From positions 1 through 15,755 of the forward strand of contig JAGGSM010000297.1 of assembly GCA_021159105.1 (NCBI GenBank): a stretch of DNA of 15,755 bases. The letters run 5' to 3'. Shown piece by piece: positions 7,989 to 15,755 of the stretch (position 1 is the first letter of the stretch; each line of letters opens with the position of its first letter). The position numbers and the translations under genes were made by a program. The notes under the pieces are model-generated. The model ran no database searches, had not been told where the DNA came from, and saw nothing but the letters and a program-made list of their open reading frames with translations. This DNA comes from Candidatus Bipolaricaulota bacterium (GTDB lineage Bacteria > Bipolaricaulota > Bipolaricaulia > UBA7950 > UBA9294).

Positions 7989-10900
7989 ATGGCATGCGTT
8001 GAAAACATTATAAATGACAAAGCTGACCTAAAGCGTTACATCAATTCAATAAAATCAAAAGATGTTAAAAAAAAGAATAAAAAAGTTGACCCAGATCAAT
8101 CTTTTAATGCACAAGGAATAACAAATCCAATGATCCTTGCATTCTTCACAATGAAACACGGGAACCAACAGCAACTCAAAGAACAAATGTTGGAAGAAAG
8201 TGAAGAATTTACTACTGTAAAAGATATCATTCAAAATGGTAAATCAATTATTCCTTCCTTCTGGAAAAAAGTTCGTGGACTCAAACATCTTGATTCACGT
8301 AAGATGACCATCTTTCAAGATCTACACGGTAAAGGTAAGAATGATCAAATAGCAGCACTTGAGGCTATTCAAATAGGTATAGCATTTCATCATCTTGTTG
8401 GTTCTGTTTCTACAGAATTTGACCTTATGAATAAATATAATATTTCAGAAGAAGAATATAATCAGCTTATGCCTAAAGGAGAATTTGTTCCTGGTATTAG
8501 TGGTGTAGGTACACTTGCTGCGATAGGTAAAGAGATTTTAGCTACGCAAAACATTGTACTTAAGCCTTCAAGAAAAGGTTCTCAGAATTATGAAGAGAGA
8601 CAGTTTGAAGTAGAAAAAGTTTACACTGATGTTGGAGCAAAAGCAGTTAGGCTTCTTGCTAAAAATAGTGAAACAAAAGATAACTTTGTAACTATTGAAA
8701 CAAAAGATGAAAATGGTGGATATTCACCAATGATCATTAACGAAAAGTTTAAAAAATCAGGTGGTAATTTACTTAGTAAAGCAAATCTAATTGAAGGAAT
8801 TAAAATAAAATTCAATATGGCTAAAATGCTTAATGTGACTGATATTAATAAGGTGTCAGATGCAGATAAAAAACTTGTTGCCAAATATTTTAGAGGACAA
8901 ACAAGTATGGCTGAGAATAACCTTCTTGAGTCTAAGTATCAAACACTATACACAAATACTAGAGCTGCTACTTATATGCATCGTCTTTTAATTCCCACAA
9001 ACTCTAAAGGTCCAGATACAAGTAGTAATCCTAAACAAAATAATGCTGATCATGATGTTGATGTATCAGATAGAGTTAAAGACGTGTTACAAAAGAAGCT
9101 TGAAGGAACAATGAAGATTCCTAATTCTTTAGAAAGTATGTTTGATTTTATTTATGATGAAATGGAGAAGAACGGTAAGTCGTTCGAAGAAGCTGCTAGA
9201 TCGCTTGGAATTGATGATTATAAGGAGATGATGGGTTACTCAGATGAAATGGATTCTACTGCAGCTACAAGAGCATCTAACATGGGTAAGTCTTTATCTA
9301 AAACTACACCACTTCAGGAATTTTTTGATAATTATTCACAGTTTAAAAATTTTCCAATTCATCTTCAAGAAGAGATTAAGAGGAATGGGCGTGGTCACTA
9401 TATGACTACATATTTAAACCCACAAACAGATAAGCACTTTTCTCGTTTTATTATGCAAATACCTGACTATGAACTTCCTGCAATAGAAAATGGAGAAATG
9501 ACAAGTACATTCAGACATCTTCTTGCTGGTATTCAAGATCAAGCAGGTAAAGACTTTTCTGTAGATGACATCCTGGGTAATACAGTTAATCCTGAATTAG
9601 ATGGTCTTCTCAGTGCATACGAAGCAGTTGACAAGAACAATGGTAAACAAATGTTTATCTTCATTGGAAAAGCATTTAGCAAGTTTGACACTAAGATGGC
9701 TGGTTCTGTTTGGCAAAAACATGATACTCTTAAAGCTATCTATGATGTCAGAACTATGCTTCAAAATAACAAAGATGGTTCTGATGCTATGTTTGAAGGA
9801 ACATTTATGCCTAAGCCGGATGGTACAGCCTCTGGTGCATTGATTATGTCTATGCAAATGGCAGGTAAAAATAGTAAAGATAAAGCATCATTGTTTGAAG
9901 CATTAGGTCTTAGTCATGACGTAGAAGGTAATCTTGACGATGCTTATGATATTACTCTTAATGCTTTAGATCAAAATGAAATAGATGAAAAAGAAACTCA
10001 ATCTACACTTACAGAAACAATGAATTTCCTTGTTGACAATAAAGTAGTTAAGTCACGAAGAGATATTGCTAAATATGCTTCTATGCCTGTTATGTATTCT
10101 CAGGGTGAAGAGTCAGCTATTGTTACTGTAGCCAAAGATTTAACTGAAGTTACATATAGAGCTCTTGAATCAAACAAGATGAACTATGAGCTTGCAAATA
10201 AAATGAGAGAATGGATTAAAGAATCAAATCCTGAATATCATGAAGAAATAAAGAACTTAGAAAAAAGAGAACTTGTCAAATTTCTTTTAAATAATGAAAA
10301 TTCAAAAACAACATATGATGCAGTAAATACTTACATGCAGAAAAAAGTAACAGCTCCACTGTATCAGGTAGTAAATAATGCTTTTGTTGAGACATACCTT
10401 AAGGAACATAAGCAAATAACAGATGATATCTTTTCTAAAATGAAAGCATTAAATGAAAAGAGTGGTGATCGCATTACGATTATTCCTCCTGAAGTTATTA
10501 TGGCTGCAACTATTGAACACAACAAGGATTTAAAAGAAGACAAGAATTGGAAATTTGATGTTACAGATTTTATTCCTCTTGGTGAGCCTGAACTTAAAAA
10601 GCTAAGAAGTGAAAGAGGTATTCCTCTTATGAAGCTTTTTGGAATGGTGAACCACCCTGAAAAGAATGCTACGGTATCTCGTAAAGAATATGCACATAAT
10701 ATTAATGCTCATGTAAACCTGGTTCACTCAATTGACTTTGCTGTTCTTAATGAAGCATTTGCTCGTACATTTGCTGAAGCAGACAGTGATACAAAGAATA
10801 AAGCATTAGCTGATTTAGATATGGTTGCAAATGGAACCATATCTGTCCATGATGCTATTGCTGCTCACCCTACATTTTCTGAGGCATATACTGCACATTA

Positions 10901-13900
10901 TCAAGAAGCTACAAGAGACATAAATGCAGTTTTTGATATTCATAACCAAATGGCTTTTGAACTTTCTCAAATGGAAGGATATGGCAAGATGGTTGAGGCA
11001 GCAGGTGGTACAAAGATAGCATCACTTGTTAAAAATGCACAAGTAGCAAATGATAAGAAAATTATAGTTCTTTCTAAAATGAATTTCAAAGAAACCAATA
11101 AAAATGGTGACATGATGGGAGATAAGGTCTTTGGTTTTAGTGAATTCGAGAACCAACCTTTACAGTTTGGCAAGAAGATCTCTACAGCTAAGAATAAGAA
11201 AAAAGCTGAGAAAGAACATAAAGAAGATCAGCAAAAAGCTGAAAATGAAGAAATGCTTACAAAATATGTAACCAAAAAGGAAGGAGCAAAGTCTCATAAA
11301 AAAGTATTGAAGATTATAGAGTCTGGAAAACCTTATGCTATTCTTGACACAGAAACAACCGGTATGGATCATGGTGGTTCTAAAGAGCTTGATGTAAATG
11401 GTGTTGTTGCTTCTATGCCATATCAAGTAGCATTTAGAATTATGAATCCTGAAACAGGTGATCCTGAAACAGTTGATATATATTTTCATACAGAGAAGAT
11501 TTCCGCTGGGGTTAAGGCATTCTGGAAAAAGAATGACATAGATATGAGCCTCAATGAGATAAATGATAGAGCAGCAAAAGATGGAAGAAGTAACGATGAG
11601 AAACTTGAATATTTAGAAAAGACTCTTAAAAGTATGCCTATTATGGCATATAATTCTGACTTTGATATGGAGGTTCTGAAGCATCTATTTAAAGGTAAGG
11701 AAGGAGCACGTAAAGTAAGTAGAGCTTCAAATGACATACTTGGAGCTGTTGCTCATCAAAACTTTATGGAAACAGGAACAAAAAGAGAATCAGATAGTCT
11801 TGGTTCTGTGTATAAAGAGATTACTACTAAGAAGCCTGAAAATGCTCATGATGCTGCTATGGATGTAGAGATGACAAAAGATGTGTTGGAAGTCATTAAA
11901 CCAATTACAGCTAAACCTGAGACGACTGAGAGTACATCTGAAAAGAGTAGTAAGCAGAAGACTGAAAATATTGTTGCTGATGATTATACCAATAATGATG
12001 GTACCAAGGAAAATTTTGAAGCACTTGCTGGAGAACAAATAGAAGCAGGAAAGAATGAACAAACAAGAGAAGAACAAAAAAAAGATGTTAGAGAAGTAAG
12101 AAAAGCACTTAGATTAATGAAGAAGTTTTCTCCAATGGTAGCTAAGTTTTTTGGAGATTCCTTAGAAGAAGGAAGGAATGGTTCATGGGCAGTAGGAACT
12201 AAGTTTGCATATGACGTAGAGTCACATACTATTACTGTTCCAAATATAGATACGCTTCATAAGAGTGCAGGAAGAGTGGCAATGGAACATGAAATTGCAC
12301 ACTATCAATCACTTGGATATATGTCTGCAAATGAGAATGATAAGTTTGTTAAAATCATAACTAAAGCAGTTAGAAATATTGATAAGTATAAAGATATTCT
12401 TCTTAATTTAGATATGGATGAACACGCCAAAGATAGATTAAAATACTTCATGGAAACTCAAGGGAACAATGAAGCAAGAATAAGATCAGAACTTGTAGCT
12501 GTACTCGGTACAGAAACAGGAGTAGCAAGAGAATTTGTTCGTGCAGTTAAAGCTAAAAATGCAAAAGATGCAAATGAAGCTACGATGTTGGTTCTAGCTG
12601 TTAAAAAAGTATGGGAGATGGCTAAGAAACTTAATTTTTTAGATACGGTTATAAATCCTGAAGAGCTTATCGAAGCCATAAATGAAGTTATGGATAGTGG
12701 TTCACGTTTTAACTATAGCGAACGAGCTGCAGCAAAAGCAGGACGTGAGAAATATCAAAGACGAAAGATGGATGGTAGAGCAGTAGATGATTCTTATCAG
12801 GAAAATATAGTTGCAGATCCAAAAGAAAAAGTTCAGGAACGTAAAAATTTAGAAAAAGCTCTTGAATATGGAAAGACTTCTAACAATGACTATGTAACTA
12901 GTGATCCATTGAGTAATTTTATAGCTGAGTCTAATTCACTTGTTGCTGATTTAATGTATAAACATTTTGGTAAAAATGCAATGTCTCTTACTGAGAAAGG
13001 TGCTAAACATGTAGATGCATTACTCACAGAGAAATCAAGTATTTATCGTGATATGAAAAAGACAACTCTTGATGTTTGGAGCAGTGATACAATGGAGGAA
13101 CTTAGAGCTTATTTGGTTCCATCATCTGTAAAACAAAGAGCTACGTTACAAAAGATAGCTCGTATCTTTCAAAGGGCTAACCAGAACCACGGTAAGATTA
13201 CATCTACTGAGGTAACTAAACTAGATCTTTTAATGGATGGAATGTCAAAAGATGAGGTAGCTAAACTGAATGATATGTTTGGTCTTGCTCCTATATTTGG
13301 CATCATTAAGAATGGTGGACTTATTTATGATATAGCTGATGGAGATAAAACTATTGATCAGGCTATTGCACTCATTGAAGAGAAAGTAGTCAATGATGAT
13401 ATTAGTATATCTAAGAATTTCGCAGCACTCTATATTGATGGTAATCCAATTGGTGACTACTACAATATCTATCAGGAAGGTACTACCGGTGCTAGAGTAG
13501 AAGACGTTGAAAGACTTACTGCTCTCTATGCACTCAAGAAGATTGATGGTTCTGAAGCGATGTTAAAAGAACTTCGTCAGAATAAATCTGATCTGTTTGA
13601 TAAACTTGTAGAATCATCTTTAGCTTTAAATGTAACTACACTTAAAGCCTATAATGAATCAGGAGATATAAAAAAGTTTAGAGGAAATATGACTCTTGAA
13701 TACTATGAAGAACCATTCCAACTTGTTGCTGTTTCAGAAGCAGATATTAAAAGTGGTATGTTCCAAATGACTGATGAGTGGAAAACTGTTATTCCTTCAG
13801 ACGAAAATCATGGTATTGCTGTGTTATCGAGAACAACAGGTAATTCACAGTACCAAGAAGCTTTCGGAACCAACATTGACTATGGTAATACAGATGTTTA

Positions 13901-15509
13901 TATGCCTAAAGGATGGAAACCAAAAACTAAAGATTTAAAGAATCTTATTAAATTTGGAACAGGTAAAAATGTTACATATAAGGTGGTGGTTCCAATGAGT
14001 AAAAAGAAGGAAATGGGTCTTATTCAAAATCCTGCACAAACACTTCTTCGATCTTATGCTCATATAGAAAAAATTAGAGAAACCCAAGCTATACGTGATG
14101 AAATAGCAAGTAATTCAGGTCTAAGATTTTCTATTAAAAAAGATACTCCTACTGATGTAGCTGAAATTGAAAGACTAATTGACGAAAGAGGGAAAGATGA
14201 ACCGTGGTTCATAGAGATGGAAGATGGAATGAAGTACAGTGATCTCTCAGATAAAATCAAGAAGAGATTTAAAACTATACCTACAAAAATGAGTGGTGTT
14301 AAAGGTTTTGGAAATAAATTATCTTTAGTTAGAAATGATATTTCTCCATGGATTGCAGGATATAAAAGAGCTTTACCATTTGAGTCAAATCCTCAGTTCA
14401 GGAAGGCTTTTGAAATAGTAACAGAAGCAATTTCACTTATGAAGATTCACATGATTATTGTGAACCCTGCTAAAGTAACACTTGATTTGATTTCTACAAC
14501 TACTTTACTTATGTCTTATGGTGTATCACCAATAACAATAGCCAGAGGTTGGAAAAAGAATATTGGACAAATGAGTTCAATGTCAAAACTTAAAGCTGAG
14601 CAAATAGATTTAACAATAAGAGCAAGAGGCGGTAATAAGGTTGCTGCATATAAACTCAAAGAAGTAGAAAAGAAGCTCCAGAACCACCCTTTAATGGGTG
14701 CTATGAATGCTGGAGTAATGCAGTCATTAACAACTGATATTATTACTAGAGACTATGATACTATTACTGGATTACAAAGAAGTATAGATAAGGTCTTTAA
14801 TAAGTTGACACATGATAATGAAACTGGAGATGTGAACAATATACATAAGGCTATTATGGCTTATGCTAAGTTTGGATTGAATGTTGAAGATTTGTTTGGT
14901 TGGTTATCTAAAATAAGTGAAAATACAGAGATGTTGAAACCTGTTTCTGAAGAACTTGCGATAATGGGGAAAAGGATTGCGAAGATTAAAAATGATGGAG
15001 ATGTTGCTAAATATCTTTCTGAATATTTTGCTTCTCCATCATCTACGTTGACGAAGATGGGTTCTGTTGCTACTACTTATCCTGATGCTATGTCAAGGAT
15101 TATTTATAGAGATCATTTAATAGCTAAAACAGGAAAGAGTGAAGCTGATCTTACTGATGCAGAAATTGAAGATATAAATGCTAAAACATCAGACATGATG
15201 CCTGACTATGCATTTGCACCACCAATGGTTTTGGATGCTACTGGTAGATTCTTTATTACACCATTTGTTTCTTATAGTGCACGTATTCAAAGAGTAATAT
15301 TAAACCTTGCAGAAAGAAATCCATTAACATTCTTTGGATCATTATTGTTGGCTGAAGCGTTTGGATTAGATGCCGGAGATACACCTTATCATGTGGTTGG
15401 TTCTAACTACATCAGTAAAGAAGAATTTATAAATAATGTCTTTACTGATCTACTAGATATGCAAACTGCATTACCAACAAATGCATTTAATTTTGACATA
15501 ATAGCATAA
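7989..15509 (+). CDS. N4-type virion RNA polymerase with exonuclease and metallopeptidase domains
   Basis: This is a 2506-residue protein, with AAGGAAA before the ATG. The domains in order are as follows. Residues 1 to ~1060 are a single-subunit RNA polymerase of the T7/N4 type. Residues ~1062-1105 are a lysine/glutamate-rich linker. Residues ~1110-1300 are a DEDDh 3'-5' exonuclease. Residues ~1303-1380 are a Ser/Thr/Glu/Lys-rich linker. Residues ~1385-1525 are a zincin metallopeptidase (HEIAH). Residues ~1620-2506 are a conserved C-terminal region with motifs like those I recall from N4-like virion polymerases and giant phage structural proteins: KKFRG near 1896, NPAKVTLDLI at 2159, PFVSYSARIQR at 2425. 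In N4 this protein is packaged, ejected with the DNA and transcribes the early genes from single-stranded hairpin promoters. N4 has ~1000 residues before its polymerase domain; here the polymerase begins the protein. The gene closes the cluster and meets convergent genes. The polymerase call is strong; targets of the added enzymes are unknown. Confidence 0.85.
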   Translation: MACVENIINDKADLKRYINSIKSKDVKKKNKKVDPDQSFNAQGITNPMILAFFTMKHGNQQQLKEQMLEESEEFTTVKDIIQNGKSIIPSFWKKVRGLKHLDSRKMTIFQDLHGKGKNDQIAALEAIQIGIAFHHLVGSVSTEFDLMNKYNISEEEYNQLMPKGEFVPGISGVGTLAAIGKEILATQNIVLKPSRKGSQNYEERQFEVEKVYTDVGAKAVRLLAKNSETKDNFVTIETKDENGGYSPMIINEKFKKSGGNLLSKANLIEGIKIKFNMAKMLNVTDINKVSDADKKLVAKYFRGQTSMAENNLLESKYQTLYTNTRAATYMHRLLIPTNSKGPDTSSNPKQNNADHDVDVSDRVKDVLQKKLEGTMKIPNSLESMFDFIYDEMEKNGKSFEEAARSLGIDDYKEMMGYSDEMDSTAATRASNMGKSLSKTTPLQEFFDNYSQFKNFPIHLQEEIKRNGRGHYMTTYLNPQTDKHFSRFIMQIPDYELPAIENGEMTSTFRHLLAGIQDQAGKDFSVDDILGNTVNPELDGLLSAYEAVDKNNGKQMFIFIGKAFSKFDTKMAGSVWQKHDTLKAIYDVRTMLQNNKDGSDAMFEGTFMPKPDGTASGALIMSMQMAGKNSKDKASLFEALGLSHDVEGNLDDAYDITLNALDQNEIDEKETQSTLTETMNFLVDNKVVKSRRDIAKYASMPVMYSQGEESAIVTVAKDLTEVTYRALESNKMNYELANKMREWIKESNPEYHEEIKNLEKRELVKFLLNNENSKTTYDAVNTYMQKKVTAPLYQVVNNAFVETYLKEHKQITDDIFSKMKALNEKSGDRITIIPPEVIMAATIEHNKDLKEDKNWKFDVTDFIPLGEPELKKLRSERGIPLMKLFGMVNHPEKNATVSRKEYAHNINAHVNLVHSIDFAVLNEAFARTFAEADSDTKNKALADLDMVANGTISVHDAIAAHPTFSEAYTAHYQEATRDINAVFDIHNQMAFELSQMEGYGKMVEAAGGTKIASLVKNAQVANDKKIIVLSKMNFKETNKNGDMMGDKVFGFSEFENQPLQFGKKISTAKNKKKAEKEHKEDQQKAENEEMLTKYVTKKEGAKSHKKVLKIIESGKPYAILDTETTGMDHGGSKELDVNGVVASMPYQVAFRIMNPETGDPETVDIYFHTEKISAGVKAFWKKNDIDMSLNEINDRAAKDGRSNDEKLEYLEKTLKSMPIMAYNSDFDMEVLKHLFKGKEGARKVSRASNDILGAVAHQNFMETGTKRESDSLGSVYKEITTKKPENAHDAAMDVEMTKDVLEVIKPITAKPETTESTSEKSSKQKTENIVADDYTNNDGTKENFEALAGEQIEAGKNEQTREEQKKDVREVRKALRLMKKFSPMVAKFFGDSLEEGRNGSWAVGTKFAYDVESHTITVPNIDTLHKSAGRVAMEHEIAHYQSLGYMSANENDKFVKIITKAVRNIDKYKDILLNLDMDEHAKDRLKYFMETQGNNEARIRSELVAVLGTETGVAREFVRAVKAKNAKDANEATMLVLAVKKVWEMAKKLNFLDTVINPEELIEAINEVMDSGSRFNYSERAAAKAGREKYQRRKMDGRAVDDSYQENIVADPKEKVQERKNLEKALEYGKTSNNDYVTSDPLSNFIAESNSLVADLMYKHFGKNAMSLTEKGAKHVDALLTEKSSIYRDMKKTTLDVWSSDTMEELRAYLVPSSVKQRATLQKIARIFQRANQNHGKITSTEVTKLDLLMDGMSKDEVAKLNDMFGLAPIFGIIKNGGLIYDIADGDKTIDQAIALIEEKVVNDDISISKNFAALYIDGNPIGDYYNIYQEGTTGARVEDVERLTALYALKKIDGSEAMLKELRQNKSDLFDKLVESSLALNVTTLKAYNESGDIKKFRGNMTLEYYEEPFQLVAVSEADIKSGMFQMTDEWKTVIPSDENHGIAVLSRTTGNSQYQEAFGTNIDYGNTDVYMPKGWKPKTKDLKNLIKFGTGKNVTYKVVVPMSKKKEMGLIQNPAQTLLRSYAHIEKIRETQAIRDEIASNSGLRFSIKKDTPTDVAEIERLIDERGKDEPWFIEMEDGMKYSDLSDKIKKRFKTIPTKMSGVKGFGNKLSLVRNDISPWIAGYKRALPFESNPQFRKAFEIVTEAISLMKIHMIIVNPAKVTLDLISTTTLLMSYGVSPITIARGWKKNIGQMSSMSKLKAEQIDLTIRARGGNKVAAYKLKEVEKKLQNHPLMGAMNAGVMQSLTTDIITRDYDTITGLQRSIDKVFNKLTHDNETGDVNNIHKAIMAYAKFGLNVEDLFGWLSKISENTEMLKPVSEELAIMGKRIAKIKNDGDVAKYLSEYFASPSSTLTKMGSVATTYPDAMSRIIYRDHLIAKTGKSEADLTDAEIEDINAKTSDMMPDYAFAPPMVLDATGRFFITPFVSYSARIQRVILNLAERNPLTFFGSLLLAEAFGLDAGDTPYHVVGSNYISKEEFINNVFTDLLDMQTALPTNAFNFDIIA
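8106..11169 (+). other. Single-subunit DNA-directed RNA polymerase domain
   Basis: The motifs found, with T7 RNA polymerase equivalents, are these. The G-R motif followed by N-P-Q: R468 in KRNGRGHYMTTYLNPQ, matching DWRGRVYAVSMFNPQ (R425). Motif A: D611 in KPDGTASGALIMSM, matching AFDGSCSGIQHFSAM (D537). Motif B: R691, K695 and Y703 in RDIAKYASMPVMY, matching RSVTKRSVMTLAY (R627, K631, Y639), with identical K-to-Y spacing. A VHSxD block: H913 in VNLVHSIDFAVL, matching NFVHSQDGSHL. Motif C: D955 in ISVHDAIAAHP, matching ALIHDSFGTIP (D812). The long distance from motif B to motif C (252 residues from Y703 to D955) is closer to N4 virion polymerase than to T7. Two departures from T7 are the lysine at the first position of the T/D-x-x-G-R motif and serine replacing glycine after the motif B tyrosine. 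Confidence 0.88.
11301..11888 (+). other. DEDDh (DnaQ-like) 3'-5' exonuclease domain
   Basis: All three exonuclease motifs are present in order. Exo I is YAILDTETTG with D1120 and E1122. Exo II is AYNSDFDMEVL, with N1222 and catalytic D1226. Exo III is NAHDAAMDVEM with H1287 and D1292 in the H-x(4)-D spacing of the DEDDh group. The ~190-residue size is normal for the fold, so the domain should be active with two metal ions on DNA or RNA 3' ends. It sits directly after the polymerase domain, across a basic/acidic linker. Proofreading of early transcripts, degradation of host nucleic acid and protection of the incoming genome are all possible. Confidence 0.85.
12141..12563 (+). other. Zincin-like metallopeptidase domain
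   Basis: H1434-E-I-A-H1438 sits in a helix (AGRVAMEHEIAHYQSLGY) preceded by beta-prone segments (GSWAVGTKFAYDVESHTITV, from about residue 1399). This is the usual zincin order of strands followed by the active-site helix. A later helix, RIRSELVAVLG, offers E1501 as the third zinc ligand, as in gluzincins with an E-L/I-x-A pattern. Such domains occur in phage and plasmid polyvalent proteins that enter the recipient cell with DNA. It could cut host proteins or process this giant protein itself. The fold is inferred from motif and context only. Confidence 0.75.
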
Positions 15510-15526
15510 GGGGGGATTACTCCCCT
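15509..15526. terminator. GC-rich hairpin between convergent genes
   Basis: AGGGGGG (15509-15515) pairs with CTCCCCT (15520-15526) around an ATTA loop: seven pairs, one of them a G-U. It starts on the last base of the polymerase gene's stop codon and contains the stop codon of the minus-strand gene, so both convergent units end inside it. No long T run follows on either side. It may be a bidirectional terminator or a 3' end stabiliser rather than a classic intrinsic terminator. Confidence 0.55.
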
Positions 15527-15681
15527 CTATCTGCTTTCATGAATTCAGTTATTATAAAAATAATAAAAAGAATTATAGCTATTGGTATAACTATAGTTGC
15601 TGCATAAAATACAATAATTGCAACTATTGCTGCAGCACATAAATAAATTGTTGCCATAAATATATCATGCAAATGTTGCAT
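15517..15681 (-). CDS. Small (54-aa) membrane protein
   Basis: On the minus strand, ATG at 15681-15679 opens a 54-residue frame ending in TAA at 15519-15517. Residues 7-46 are almost entirely hydrophobic (for example AAAIVAIIVFYAATIVIPIA), enough for one long or two short membrane helices around the proline at 33. A short charged tail, KADRGE, follows. It begins three bases after the stop of the preceding minus-strand gene, which supports a real co-transcribed gene. The start has only a weak AAGAAG upstream and lies inside a hairpin; a second ATG at codon 9 is possible. A holin-like or other inner-membrane role is conceivable, but I recognise no family. Confidence 0.55.
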   Translation of the reverse strand: MQHLHDIFMATIYLCAAAIVAIIVFYAATIVIPIAIILFIIFIITEFMKADRGE

Positions 15682-15684
15682 GAT
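15664..15684 (-). promoter_or_regulatory. Perfect 9-bp hairpin enclosing a start codon
   Basis: ATCATGCAA (15664-15672) and TTGCATGAT (15676-15684) are exact reverse complements with a 3-base loop. In the minus-strand transcript the hairpin starts immediately after the upstream gene's stop codon, and its 5' arm contains the ATG of the 54-aa gene. This would hide the start until a ribosome translating the upstream gene opens it, giving translational coupling. A short-loop hairpin is also the general shape of an N4 virion polymerase promoter, so that alternative is open. Confidence 0.45.
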
Positions 15685-15755
15685 TTACTTCTTGTCAAGC
15701 TCTATAAGACTTCTACGAAGTTCTGGTGTAGCATTCTTGATTTCTCCAAGTGCTT
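15685..15755 (-). CDS. 3' end of an unidentified minus-strand gene
   Basis: The minus strand is open from the window edge to TAA at 15687-15685, encoding 22 or more residues ending ELRRSLIELDKK. The composition is charged and helical, and the codon choice resembles the neighbouring genes. The stop lies three bases before the start of the 54-aa membrane protein, which suggests a shared transcript running toward the virion cluster. Too little is visible to name it. Confidence 0.5.
   Translation of the reverse strand, partial: ALGEIKNATPELRRSLIELDKK

Noticed and set aside
12141..12563. Peptidoglycan-degrading (lysozyme-like) role for the HEIAH domain
   Set aside because: HExxH with a downstream glutamate fits a protein-cutting zincin. 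No lysozyme, amidase or transglycosylase motif was found in this or the neighbouring large proteins.
61..15509. Alternative genetic code (TAG or TGA read as an amino acid), as in some gut phages
   Set aside because: Long genes, including one of 2506 codons, contain no in-frame TAG or TGA, and the single TAG end fits a normal stop.
1..15755. CRISPR array, tRNA, integrase, transposase or attachment site
   Set aside because: No regularly spaced repeats, cloverleaf-type sequence, recombinase motifs or terminal inverted repeats were seen on either strand.

Overview
The window looks like part of the genome of a tailed, podovirus-type phage related to coliphage N4. It holds the end of the virion-protein cluster. 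The DNA is AT-rich, and six large genes lie head to tail on the + strand with gaps of only 6 to 15 bases. Most are preceded by an AAGGA-type ribosome binding site, and all read in the standard code. Nothing in the window identifies the host; the Shine-Dalgarno usage only says that it is a bacterium that uses such sites.

Layout, left to right. Positions 14-38 hold a perfect hairpin just before the cluster. Next come a coiled-coil virion protein with a 25-residue tandem repeat (61-942), a 715-aa protein with a hydrophobic C-terminal region (949-3096), and two small proteins that resemble podovirus internal (ejected) virion proteins (3112-3789 and 3800-4525). These are followed by a 1146-aa protein with an N-terminal staphylococcal-nuclease-like domain that keeps all the catalytic residues (4535-7975), and a 2506-aa giant (7989-15509). 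A hairpin then separates this cluster from convergent minus-strand genes: a 54-residue membrane protein (15517-15681) and the 3' end of another gene (15685-15755).

The main result is the 2506-aa protein. Its first ~1060 residues carry, in order and with plausible spacing, the catalytic motifs of single-subunit (T7/N4-type) RNA polymerase. A complete DEDDh exonuclease domain follows (D1120, E1122, D1226, H1287, D1292), then a zincin-type metallopeptidase domain (HEIAH at 1434-1438, probable third ligand E1501). The ~900-residue C-terminal region resembles, from memory, the C-terminal part of N4-like virion RNA polymerases and related giant phage structural proteins. I read it as an N4-type virion RNA polymerase with exonuclease and peptidase modules inserted between the polymerase and the C-terminal part.

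How the genes may work together (inference): the small proteins and the membrane-active 715-aa protein would help form the ejection conduit. The nuclease protein and the giant polymerase protein would enter the cell with the DNA. There the polymerase would transcribe the first genes from hairpin promoters, while the nuclease, exonuclease and peptidase domains act on host DNA, host proteins or the giant protein itself. A virion RNA polymerase gene at the end of the late cluster, facing convergent genes, is also the layout I recall for N4.
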